From DATAYA01 sp036272815 (GTDB taxonomy: Bacteria > Pseudomonadota > Alphaproteobacteria > Acetobacterales > Acetobacteraceae): a stretch of DNA of 5,264 bases. Both the position numbers and the translations under genes were made by a program. A model generated the notes under the pieces. That model was given only the letters and a program-made list of their open reading frames with translations, was not told the DNA's origin and did no database searches. The DNA lies in assembly GCA_036272815.1 (NCBI GenBank), contig DATAYA010000085.1:1-5264 (forward strand), in the 5' to 3' direction. This document shows positions 1-5,264 of this stretch, piece by piece (positions within the stretch are counted from its first letter, which is position 1; every line of letters begins with the position of its first letter).

Positions 1-2
1 GC

Positions 3-284
3 ATCCGCTCACGGGCCGGGGTGCCGCTGGCGCTCGGCCGCAGCGCCGACCGCAGGCGGCTTGGCGTCGGGCTCGGCGGGATCGTGCTGCGCGATGCGGC
101 CGGCAGCGTCGCACTCGCGCCGGACGAGGCGGCGCTCGATACCGGCTTCCATCGCCCGGAGCCCGCGTTGCGCTGGACCGACGGCGACGCGGCACTCCCG
201 ACCGCCCTGCTGGCCCGCCTCTCCGGCCCGCTCATGGTCGAACTGCAAGTCGCCGCGACCGCCGCCTACCCGGTGGCGGCATAG
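3..284 (+). CDS. C-terminal fragment of a surface/Hint-domain-like protein (5' end outside window)
   Basis: The frame is open from the left edge (first full codon at 3) to the TAG at 282-284, giving 94 residues without a start of its own, so this is the end of a longer gene. A GTG at 21-23 could in principle be a start, but codons before it continue in frame and I see no convincing ribosome binding site. Visible landmarks are a DRRRLGVGLGGI stretch, a FHRPEP segment and RWTDGDAALP, then a short beta-rich end (GPLMVELQV). From memory, the order 'RRLGV - W/F-H-x-P-E - RWTDGDAALP' occurs at the C-terminus of Acetobacteraceae Hint-domain proteins and some glycosyltransferase-linked proteins, where it looks like an accessory beta-sandwich. 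No catalytic residues are in view, so the family call is tentative. The coding call is firmer because reading frame, composition and the terminator-like element after the stop all agree. Confidence 0.62.
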   Translation: MRSRAGVPLALGRSADRRRLGVGLGGIVLRDAAGSVALAPDEAALDTGFHRPEPALRWTDGDAALPTALLARLSGPLMVELQVAATAAYPVAA

Positions 285-292
285 AACGGATT

Positions 293-336
293 GCAAAGGC
301 TCCGCCTTTGCCGGGGTCCAGGGGCGGCGCCCCTGG
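293..336. repeat. Double-hairpin G+C-rich intergenic element, possible bidirectional terminator
   Basis: Two perfect inverted repeats sit in tandem. The first is GCAAAGGC (293-300) / GCCTTTGC (304-311) with loop TCC; the second is CCAGGGGC (318-325) / GCCCCTGG (329-336) with loop GGC. The linker is CGGGGT. The element lies between convergent genes, 8 bases after the stop of the left gene and 4 bases after the stop of the amidase, where a two-way terminator would be expected. Neither strand has a good T-run after the stems, so intrinsic termination is uncertain. I recall very similar 'AAAGGC-TCC-GCCTTTG ... GGTCCAGGGGC' units scattered between genes in Acetobacteraceae genomes, which would make this a dispersed REP-like repeat; only one copy is in this window. 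Confidence 0.7.
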
Positions 337-340
337 CCTT

Positions 341-1774
341 CTACCCGGCGAGTAAAGGCCGCCGATCGGCCCAGGGCCGAGCCCGCTCGAACGCCGCCGC
401 CGCCTGCAGCACGCCGAGATCGTCGAAGCGCCGTCCCACGATCTGCAATCCGACCGGCAACCCGTCGCGGGTGAAGCCGCACGGCACGGAAGCCGCCGGG
501 TTGTGCGACATGTTGAACGGATAGGAGAACTCCGCCCAGGACAGCCAGTCCCACTCGTGCTGCGGCCAGTGCTCCGGCATCAGCCGCCCGGCCGGGAACG
601 CCGCGACCGAGACGGCGGGCGTCAGCAGCAGGTCCCAGTCCTGCATCCAGCGATTGATCGCCGATCCGTATGCCATCTTCCGCTCGCGCATCTGCTGGTA
701 TCGCGCCGCGGTGATGGGGGCACCCTGCCGGATGCAGGCGACGAGCCCCTCGTCCATCCGCTGCTCCCATTCCGGCAGGTACTGCTCATGCCCCGCCATG
801 TGCGCGGCCCAGAAGAAGCGGGCGAGTTCCGGCCCCTCCGCCGCCCAGGGCGTCGCCACCGTTTCGACCCGCGCGCCCAACTCGTCGGCGAACACGGTGA
901 CCGCCTGGGCCACCAGCGCCGCCACCTCCTCGTCGACATGGGCGTGGCCGAGATCGGCGCTGAACGCGACCCGCCGCCCGGCGATGCCGCCGCCGAGACG
1001 CCCCGGATAGTCGGCGGGCGGCGCTTCGAGGCTGGTGTAATCGGCCGGGTGCGGCCCGGCCATCACGGCCAGCATCAGCGCCGCATCGCGGACGGTGCGC
1101 GCCATCGGCCCCATGTGCGAGGTCGCATCGTTGGTCGGCGGCGGCGCGTACGGCACCCGGCCATAGCTCGGCTTGTGGCCGAAGACGCCGCAGAAATGGC
1201 TGGGCATCCGGATCGAGCCGGCGCCGTCCGAGCCCTGGTGCAGGTGCCCGAAACCCGCCGCCGCCGCCGCCCCCGCGCCGGCGGAGGACGCGCCGGCATT
1301 GTAGCCATGCTTCCACGGGTTATGGGTGATGCCGGTGAGCGGGCTGCGGGAGACGCCGGTCCAACCGAACTCGGGCGTCGTCGTCTTGCCGATCGCGATC
1401 GCACCCGCCTCGCGCAGGCGCGTGACCAAAGGCGCGTCCTCGTCCGGGACCATGCCCGCGAAGATGCGCGAGCCGCGCTGCGTCGGGATGCCGCGGGTCG
1501 CGGTCAGGTCCTTGATCGTGACCGGCACGCCGTGCAGCCGCCCGAGGGCCGCACCGGCGCCGACCGCCGCCTCGGCCCGCCGCGCCGCCGCCATCGACGC
1601 CTCCGGCAGCAGCGTCGCGAAGGCGTTGACCTGGGGATCGAGCGCCTCGATTCGCGCCAGCACCGCCCGCATGACCTCGACCGGCGAGACCTGCCGGTTC
1701 GCGATCATCGTCGCCAGCCTGTGCGCGGGCAAGAAGCAGAGATCCTCGTCGGTCATGGCGTGCTCCGGGCTCAT
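341..1774 (-). CDS. Amidase-signature (AS) family hydrolase
   Basis: A 477-residue enzyme expected to hydrolyse an amide bond in the cytoplasm; no signal peptide is seen. The Ser-cisSer-Lys triad of the family is visible: Lys88 in VPVTIKDL, the cis-Ser at Ser163 in NAGASSAGAG, and nucleophile Ser187 in GSDGAGSIRMPS. The 24-residue gap between the two serines matches fatty acid amide hydrolase (217/241). Next comes the usual FCGVFGHKPSYGRVP strand, and the C-terminal PASVPCGFTRDGLPVGLQIVGRRFDD is the standard family ending. The usual GGSSGG loop reads GASSAG, a mild variant. Length is normal. It is unlikely to be GatA, since no gatB or gatC is adjacent, and its substrate cannot be read from sequence. 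It follows the flavoprotein gene by 43 bases on the same strand, probably in one transcript. Two starts compete: ATG at 1774, and ATG at 1756 (residue 7), which has GGAG (1763-1766) six bases upstream and looks better supported. A perfect hairpin overlaps both. Confidence 0.95.
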   Translation of the reverse strand: MSPEHAMTDEDLCFLPAHRLATMIANRQVSPVEVMRAVLARIEALDPQVNAFATLLPEASMAAARRAEAAVGAGAALGRLHGVPVTIKDLTATRGIPTQRGSRIFAGMVPDEDAPLVTRLREAGAIAIGKTTTPEFGWTGVSRSPLTGITHNPWKHGYNAGASSAGAGAAAAAGFGHLHQGSDGAGSIRMPSHFCGVFGHKPSYGRVPYAPPPTNDATSHMGPMARTVRDAALMLAVMAGPHPADYTSLEAPPADYPGRLGGGIAGRRVAFSADLGHAHVDEEVAALVAQAVTVFADELGARVETVATPWAAEGPELARFFWAAHMAGHEQYLPEWEQRMDEGLVACIRQGAPITAARYQQMRERKMAYGSAINRWMQDWDLLLTPAVSVAAFPAGRLMPEHWPQHEWDWLSWAEFSYPFNMSHNPAASVPCGFTRDGLPVGLQIVGRRFDDLGVLQAAAAFERARPWADRRPLLAG

Positions 1775-1787
1775 CCTGCCCGGAGCA
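1761..1787 (-). promoter_or_regulatory. Perfect 10-bp hairpin overlapping the amidase start region
   Basis: On the minus strand TGCTCCGGGC pairs without mismatch with GCCCGGAGCA (1778-1787 with 1761-1770), leaving the 7-base loop AGGATGA. The loop contains the upstream candidate ATG (1774-1772). The 3' arm contains the GGAG that would serve the downstream candidate ATG at 1756. In mRNA the hairpin would sequester that ribosome binding site while displaying the first ATG. It could therefore choose between starts or lower translation of the amidase relative to the gene before it. A transcript-end or RNA-stabilising role between the two cistrons is also possible, but there is no T-run. Confidence 0.45.
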
Positions 1788-1817
1788 TCGCCCGCGCGCC
1801 GGCCGCAGGGAAGCCCG

Positions 1818-2537
1818 TCACCCCCCGTAATGCGCGCGATAGGCGTCCGCCACCGCGCGATCGAGCCGGCCGCCCTCCGGATAGTGCACGGTCCAGTCGG
1901 GGCGGGCCACGCCAGGGAGCTGGCGCTCGCATTCCTCCGCGGCCCCCAGCACCTGCCGCACCGGGATCAGTGCCACCCAGGCCGGCACCGCATAGTCCTC
2001 CTCGTCGTCGTGCGGCGGCAGGTCGCGGATTTTCGCCACCGCCGTCTCGATCTCCATCTCGACCAGCGTCGTCGCCTTGATCTCCTGCGCCGTCGGCGGC
2101 CGGATCGAGGCGCTGCGGCCGGGGAAGAAGCGGTCGATGAAATTGTCCATCGCCCGCAGCTTGTCGGCCGTCGCCTCGATCGCGCGGGCGCGGCCGAAGG
2201 CCATCACGCTGCGGTAGTTGATGCTGTGGTTGAAGCCGCAGCGGGCGAGCACGATCGCGTCCATGTGGGCGACGGTCACGCAGACCGGGATGCCGTCCTT
2301 CTGCGCCCGGATCGAGCGCGCTGCGGAGGAGGCGTGCCACAGGATGCGCCCGCCCTCGCGCCAGAACGCGGTCGGCGTCGCGTAGGGCTGGCCGTCGATC
2401 ACGTAGGCGACGTGGCAGAGCATCGCACTGTCGAGGATCGCATGCACGGTCTCGTGGTCGTAGTGGCCGCGCTCGTGCTTGCGGCGCAGCCGGTTGCGAC
2501 TCTCGACCGAGTAGCTCTCCATCTGCACGTCCGCCAT
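1818..2537 (-). CDS. Pyridoxamine 5'-phosphate oxidase-fold flavoprotein (NimA-related)
   Basis: A 239-residue protein of the split-barrel FMN-binding superfamily, in the branch usually annotated as 'pyridoxamine 5'-phosphate oxidase family / flavin-nucleotide-binding protein' and related to 5-nitroimidazole reductase NimA. Family landmarks are RRKHERGHYDHETVHAILD (about residues 18-36), CHVAYVIDGQPYATPTAFWR (41-60), WHASSAARS in place of the common HGSxxSR (67-75), CVTVAHMDAIVLAR (86-99), HSINYRSVMAFG (104-115) and a C-terminal DDEEDYAVPAWVALIPV (177-193). Length is typical. It probably binds FMN or another flavin/deazaflavin cofactor and acts as a cytoplasmic reductase, but the substrate is unknown. 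True vitamin B6 synthesis by PdxH is not implied. The ATG at 2537 is chosen because GGAG lies 8 bases upstream (2546-2549); a second ATG at residue 6 has less support. It is the first gene of a leftward pair with the amidase, and its promoter must lie in 2538-2696. Confidence 0.92.
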   Translation of the reverse strand: MADVQMESYSVESRNRLRRKHERGHYDHETVHAILDSAMLCHVAYVIDGQPYATPTAFWREGGRILWHASSAARSIRAQKDGIPVCVTVAHMDAIVLARCGFNHSINYRSVMAFGRARAIEATADKLRAMDNFIDRFFPGRSASIRPPTAQEIKATTLVEMEIETAVAKIRDLPPHDDEEDYAVPAWVALIPVRQVLGAAEECERQLPGVARPDWTVHYPEGGRLDRAVADAYRAHYGG

Positions 2538-2580
2538 CCATCACACTCCGTCTCTTGCCGCCGCAACCTGCGAGCACGGC

Positions 2581-2601
2581 ACCTTGGGTTGAAGGTCCAA
2601 G
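2581..2601. promoter_or_regulatory. Overlapping inverted repeats upstream of the flavoprotein gene (possible operator)
   Basis: Two interleaved 5-bp inverted repeats occur in 21 bases: ACCTT (2581-2585) with AAGGT (2592-2596), spacer 6, and CTTGG (2583-2587) with CCAAG (2597-2601), spacer 9. They sit 44-64 bases upstream of the flavoprotein ATG, a plausible place for regulator binding on the leftward promoter. Repeats this short can arise by chance, and I could not find a convincing -35/-10 pair on the minus strand. Confidence 0.25.
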
Positions 2602-2631
2602 TACGGAGGCGCGACGCAGACCAACACGGCC

Positions 2632-2661
2632 TTGCAATCGCACTCTGACCAGCCATATGCC
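2632..2661 (+). promoter_or_regulatory. Candidate sigma-70-type promoter for the rightward RHH-depolymerase pair
   Basis: TTGCAA (2632-2637) and TATGCC (2656-2661) are 18 bases apart, a permissible spacing for a housekeeping promoter, and would start transcription near 2668, about 29 bases before the RHH start codon. This is the least G+C-rich stretch nearby, in keeping with a promoter. The -10 match is weak and the call rests on position as much as on sequence. Confidence 0.3.
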
Positions 2662-2676
2662 ATCCACACAGATGGT
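2652..2676. promoter_or_regulatory. Operator-like repeats upstream of the RHH regulator gene
   Basis: CCATC (2660-2664) and GATGG (2671-2675) form a perfect inverted repeat with a 6-base spacer. GCCAT is also repeated directly at 2652-2656 and 2659-2663, so three related half-sites lie within 25 bases. They overlap the candidate -10 box and expected transcription start, and end 20 bases before the ATG. Ribbon-helix-helix proteins bind as paired dimers to short repeated half-sites and often repress their own promoter, so this is the natural candidate for an autoregulatory operator. Confidence 0.4.
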
Positions 2677-2696
2677 AACCCTGGAGGCGAGACGCG

Positions 2697-3113
2697 ATGC
2701 CCGCCGTCGATGAGCTGCGAGCCAAACCCGCGGAGAGCGAGAAGATCACGATCAATCTCGGCTTCGTCGATCTCGGCCACATCGACCTGATGGTGCGGGA
2801 CGGGTTCTATTCCAATCGGACGGATTTCATCCGGACCGCGATCCGCAACCAGCTCGACCGCCACGCCGATGCCGTGCGCCATTCGGTCGCGCGGAAGACC
2901 CTCGAACTCGGGCTTCGGCACTACAGCCGTGGCGATCTCGAAAGCGCGCGGAACAGCCCCGAGAAGCTGCACATCAGGGTACTCGGCTTGGCGAGCATCG
3001 CCCGGGACGTGACACCCGAACTGGCGCGCGCATCCATCGCCTCGGTCACGGTGCTGGGCGCGTTGCACGCCAGCCCCGAGGTCAAGGCCGCGCTGGCCGA
3101 CCGGACGCATTGA
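2697..3113 (+). CDS. Ribbon-helix-helix (CopG-type) transcriptional regulator with C-terminal extension
   Basis: 138 residues. The N-terminal half carries a ribbon-helix-helix DNA-binding fold: beta strand EKITINLGF (15-23), helix 1 VDLGHIDLMVRDGF (24-37), the turn YSNRTDF (38-44), and helix 2 beginning DFIRTAIRNQL and running to about residue 60. Two such chains should form one DNA-binding dimer. Residues 61-90 look helical and charged. The rest (91-138) contains two similar stretches, IRVLGLASIARDVTPELA (93-110) and VTVLGALHASPEVKAALA (117-134), suggesting a small duplicated sensing or dimerisation module; its ligand is unknown. Classic CopG/ParD proteins are much shorter, so this is not a plain antitoxin. 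The ATG at 2697 has GGAGG (2683-2687) nine bases upstream. The depolymerase gene starts 52 bases downstream on the same strand, so the two are probably co-transcribed and the regulator may control PHA or ester turnover. Confidence 0.85.
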   Translation: MPAVDELRAKPAESEKITINLGFVDLGHIDLMVRDGFYSNRTDFIRTAIRNQLDRHADAVRHSVARKTLELGLRHYSRGDLESARNSPEKLHIRVLGLASIARDVTPELARASIASVTVLGALHASPEVKAALADRTH

Positions 3114-3165
3114 TCCGATTCCGAACCGGGACTCCGACCGGGTCCCCGCACAGAAAGCACGCACG

Positions 3166-4227
3166 ATGACGAAATTTCCAAATGGTCTGCGCGAGGCCAC
3201 GCGCCTCGCCAAAGCCGGCCGCCTCGCCGATGCGACGGCGGCTCTGGGACGCATGCTCGGGGGCGAGGCCACGCCCGGCGGCATGATCCCGCCGCGTGGC
3301 CTGCCGGGCGGACCCGGCATCGGCCGGTTCCAGTTTCCGGGGCACGGAATGCCGCATCCGTCGCCGGCGCCCGTCGCCGTGCCGGAGGGCGCGCAGTTCC
3401 TTGCCTTGTCGTTCACCAACCGGTCGGGGACGCGCCCGTACAAGCTCTACGTCCCGAGCGGCTATCGCGGACAGCCGATCCCGTTGATCGTGATGCTGCA
3501 CGGCTGCACGCAGTCGCCGGACGACTTCGCCACGGGCACGCGCATGAACGCGGCGGCCGAGGACCATGTCTGCCTCGTCGCCTACCCCGGCCAGACCAGT
3601 GCCGCGAACCGGCAGAAATGCTGGAACTGGTTCAACGAGGGCGAACAGAGGCGCGACCAGGGCGAGCCGTCGCTGATCGCCGGGATCACCCGAGAGGTGA
3701 TGCGCGACTACGCGGTCGATGCGCGGCGGGTCTATGTCGCCGGGCTCTCGGCCGGCGGCGCGGCGGCCGCGGTGATGGGGATGACGTACCCTGATCTCTA
3801 CGCTGCGATCGGCGTGCATTCCGGCCTCGCCTGCGGGGCGGCCCACGACGTGCAGTCGGCGTTCGCCGCGATGCAGCACGGCGGCGGGAGCGTCGCGCGA
3901 TCCGGGACACGGCCGCGGAGCGTCCCGGCCATTGTCTTCCACGGCGACCGGGACAGGACCGTCCATTCGTCCAACGGCGACGCGGTGGTCGCGCAATCGA
4001 CGCCGGAAGCGACGCTCAGGACGCGCCTCGAGAGCGGTCGGGTGCCGGGCGGCCACGCCTACAGCCGCACGCTGCACGCGGACGCGAACGGGCGGATCGT
4101 GATCGAGCAGTGGGTCGTCCACGGCGCGGGCCATGCCTGGTCCGGCGGCAGCCCGGAAGGCTCCTACACCGATCCGCGCGGACCCGATGCGACGCGTGAG
4201 ATGCTGCGCTTCTTCCTGTCGTGCTGA
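3166..4227 (+). CDS. LpqC-type short-chain-length PHA depolymerase / PHB-depolymerase-family esterase
   Basis: 353 residues, an alpha/beta hydrolase of the PHB depolymerase family ('extracellular catalytic domain type 1' branch, COG3509-like), which cleaves ester bonds of polyhydroxyalkanoates or related esters. Visible elements are an oxyanion segment VMLHGCTQSPDDFA (109-122), lipase-box nucleophile Ser195 in GLSAGG, acid Asp263 in HGDRDRTVH, and His323 in GAGHAWSGG, plus the typical CWNWF (152-156). Residues 1-31 form a charged amphipathic helix (LREATRLAKAGRLADATAALG) common in this branch, followed by a Gly/Pro-rich linker to about residue 75. There is no signal peptide, so despite the family name the protein may act inside the cell or leave by a non-Sec route. 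No separate substrate-binding domain follows the catalytic domain. The ribosome site is weak (AGAAAG at 3152-3157). It shares its operon with the RHH regulator, and its stop is 10 bases from the end of convergent smc. Confidence 0.92.
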   Translation: MTKFPNGLREATRLAKAGRLADATAALGRMLGGEATPGGMIPPRGLPGGPGIGRFQFPGHGMPHPSPAPVAVPEGAQFLALSFTNRSGTRPYKLYVPSGYRGQPIPLIVMLHGCTQSPDDFATGTRMNAAAEDHVCLVAYPGQTSAANRQKCWNWFNEGEQRRDQGEPSLIAGITREVMRDYAVDARRVYVAGLSAGGAAAAVMGMTYPDLYAAIGVHSGLACGAAHDVQSAFAAMQHGGGSVARSGTRPRSVPAIVFHGDRDRTVHSSNGDAVVAQSTPEATLRTRLESGRVPGGHAYSRTLHADANGRIVIEQWVVHGAGHAWSGGSPEGSYTDPRGPDATREMLRFFLSC

Positions 4228-4237
4228 CGGAACCCAG

Positions 4238-5264
4238 CTACTCCGCCGCCATCCGCGGCGGCTCCACCATCCCCGCCGCCTGTACCAGATCGACCGAGAG
4301 CAGGCTGGAGACGCCGCGCTCCTGCATCGTCACGCCATAGAGCCGATCCATCCGCGCCATCGTCAGGTGGTGGTGCGTGACCACGAGGAACCGCGTGCCC
4401 GCCTCGCGCACCATGTCCTCCAGCAGCGAACAGAAACGGCCGACATTGACGTCGTCGAGTGGCGCATCGACCTCGTCGAGCACGCAGACCGGCGCCGGAT
4501 TGCAGCGGAACACGGCGAAGATGAGCGACAAAGCGGTCAGCGCCTGCTCGCCGCCCGAGAGCAGCGAGAGGGTGGCGAGCTTCTTGCCCGGCGGCTGGGC
4601 GTAGATCTCGAGCCCCGCCTGCAACGGATCGTCCGACCCGAGCAGCGCCAGATGCGCCCGCCCGCCGCCGAACATTCGGCTGAACAGCGCCTGGAAATGC
4701 CGGTCGACGTCCTGGAACACGGCGGCGAGCCGCTCCCGGCCCTCGCGGTTGATGTGGCCGATCGAGCCGCGCAGCTTGGCGATCGCGGTCGCGAGCTGGT
4801 CGCGCTCGGCGTCGAGCCCGGCGAGCCGCGTCTCCACCTCGCCCGCCTCCAGCTCGGCGCGGAGGTTCACCGGACCCATCTCCTCCCGCTCGCGCTGCAA
4901 CCGTTCGAGGCGGCGCCGGCCGCGCTCCTCGGCCTCCGGTCCGGGGGCGGCGGGCGGATCGGGCAGTGCGGGATTGGCGCCGAGCCGCTCCACGATGCGC
5001 TCGGCGACGCTGCCCCACAGGTGCATCGCGGCCTCCAGCCCGGCCTCGGCCCGTACCGAGGCCTCGCGCGCGGCAGCCAGCGCCGCCTCGGCGGCACGGG
5101 CGGCCCGGGTGGCGGCGGTCGCGGCATCGGCGGCGGCGGCGAGCCGGTCGGCAGCCCGCCGGTGCGCCGTCTCGGCCGCGTGGAGCGCATCGAGCGCCTC
5201 GGCGCGGCTTGCGGCGGCCTGCGCGGGGGCGGCGGCGCGGGCCTCCCGGTCGGCCTAGGCCGCA
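4238..5264 (-). CDS. smc: Chromosome segregation ATPase SMC, C-terminal part, with an in-frame TAG near the window edge
   Basis: This is the C-terminal coiled-coil end and ATPase half-head of SMC, which with ScpA/ScpB organises and separates chromosomes. Counting from the ATG at 5026, it shows the conserved GPVNLRAE (51-58), INREGRERLAAVFQDVDRHF (92-111), the ABC signature LSGGEQ (156-161, at 4544-4561), the Walker B/D-loop region PVCVLDEVDAPLDD (179-192), the switch histidine in VVTHHHLTMARMDRLYGVTM (215-234) and the final SVDL (244-247). The N-terminal Walker A half lies beyond the window. Upstream of 5026 the frame continues as an Ala/Glu/Arg-rich coiled coil to about 5254, clearly part of the same protein, but a TAG falls at 5257-5255 with two more Ala codons beyond. 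GAG would fit at that codon, so a nonsense change or base-call error is suspected. ATG 5026 has GGAGG five bases upstream (5032-5036), which could allow re-initiation of a 262-residue head fragment. Confidence 0.93.
4243..4261 (+). terminator. Weak hairpin just past the depolymerase stop, inside the 3' end of smc
   Basis: CCGCCGC (4243-4249) pairs with GCGGCGG (4255-4261) around a 5-base loop, starting 15 bases after the depolymerase stop. With only 10 bases between the two convergent stops, any terminator must lie inside the neighbour's coding end, and this is the only stem I see there. It lacks a T-run and encodes the last smc codons (PRMAAE), so it may be a coincidence of G+C-rich codons. 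Confidence 0.22.

Noticed and set aside
503..2080. Long plus-strand open frame (525 codons) opposite the amidase and flavoprotein genes
   Set aside because: It is Arg/Pro/His-rich low-complexity sequence with no recognisable domain, and spans two well-supported minus-strand genes; typical of antisense frames in G+C-rich DNA.
1818..2537. Calling the flavoprotein a nitroimidazole-resistance enzyme (NimA) or the B6 enzyme PdxH
   Set aside because: The fold family fits, but function varies widely in it and nothing in the sequence or neighbours fixes a substrate.
1326..2648. Plus-strand open frame of 440 codons opposite the same two genes
   Set aside because: Composition is Arg/Ala/Val/His-rich without family motifs, and the opposite strand carries clear conserved enzymes.
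2697..3113. RHH gene as antitoxin of a type II toxin-antitoxin pair
   Set aside because: No small toxin gene is adjacent; the next gene is a 353-residue esterase. The protein is also longer than ParD/CopG antitoxins and has an extra C-terminal module.
3123..3148. GGGAC...GTCCC inverted repeat between the RHH and depolymerase genes as a terminator
   Set aside because: Only 5 base pairs with a 9-base loop and no T-run; too weak in G+C-rich DNA to support a transcript break between the two genes.
3082..4134. Minus-strand open frame of 350 codons opposite the depolymerase
   Set aside because: The plus strand has the complete Ser-Asp-His hydrolase; the antisense product is Arg-rich and has no motif.
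1..5264. CRISPR array, tRNA/rRNA, insertion sequence, phage or defence system
   Set aside because: No regularly spaced repeats, no cloverleaf-like sequence, and no transposase, integrase or nuclease motifs were seen in any plausible reading frame.

Overview
This GC-rich window with dense coding and Ala/Arg-rich proteins looks like an alphaproteobacterial chromosome, most likely Acetobacteraceae or a relative in the Rhodospirillales. That placement rests on gene content, codon bias and a G+C-rich double-hairpin intergenic element at 293-336 of a type I associate with that family. It is an inference, not the result of a search.

Layout, left to right. (1) The end of a + strand gene whose start lies outside the window (to 284); its C-terminal module resembles that of Acetobacteraceae Hint-domain or cell-surface proteins. 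(2) A double-hairpin element between convergent genes. (3) A leftward pair: a flavin/pyridoxamine-phosphate-oxidase-fold protein (1818-2537) followed by an amidase-signature hydrolase (341 to 1756 or 1774). (4) A 159-base divergent intergenic region with operator-like repeats. (5) A rightward pair: a ribbon-helix-helix (CopG-type) regulator (2697-3113), then an LpqC-type short-chain polyhydroxyalkanoate (PHA) depolymerase/esterase (3166-4227). (6) Convergent with it, and only 10 bases from stop to stop, the C-terminal part of the chromosome-segregation ATPase SMC (from 4238 to the right edge).

How they may work together: the regulator and the depolymerase look co-transcribed, and the regulator probably controls its own promoter. 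Through the shared intergenic region it may also affect the leftward flavoprotein-amidase pair. PHA mobilisation is the best guess for the rightward pair. The amidase and flavoprotein look like general accessory catabolic or detoxification enzymes with unknown substrates. SMC is a housekeeping gene and probably functionally unrelated.

I see no CRISPR array, tRNA, rRNA, insertion sequence, phage gene or recognisable defence system. The points most worth a second look are an in-frame TAG in the smc reading frame near the right edge, a perfect 10-bp hairpin that holds one possible amidase start codon in its loop, and the operator-like repeats upstream of the ribbon-helix-helix gene.
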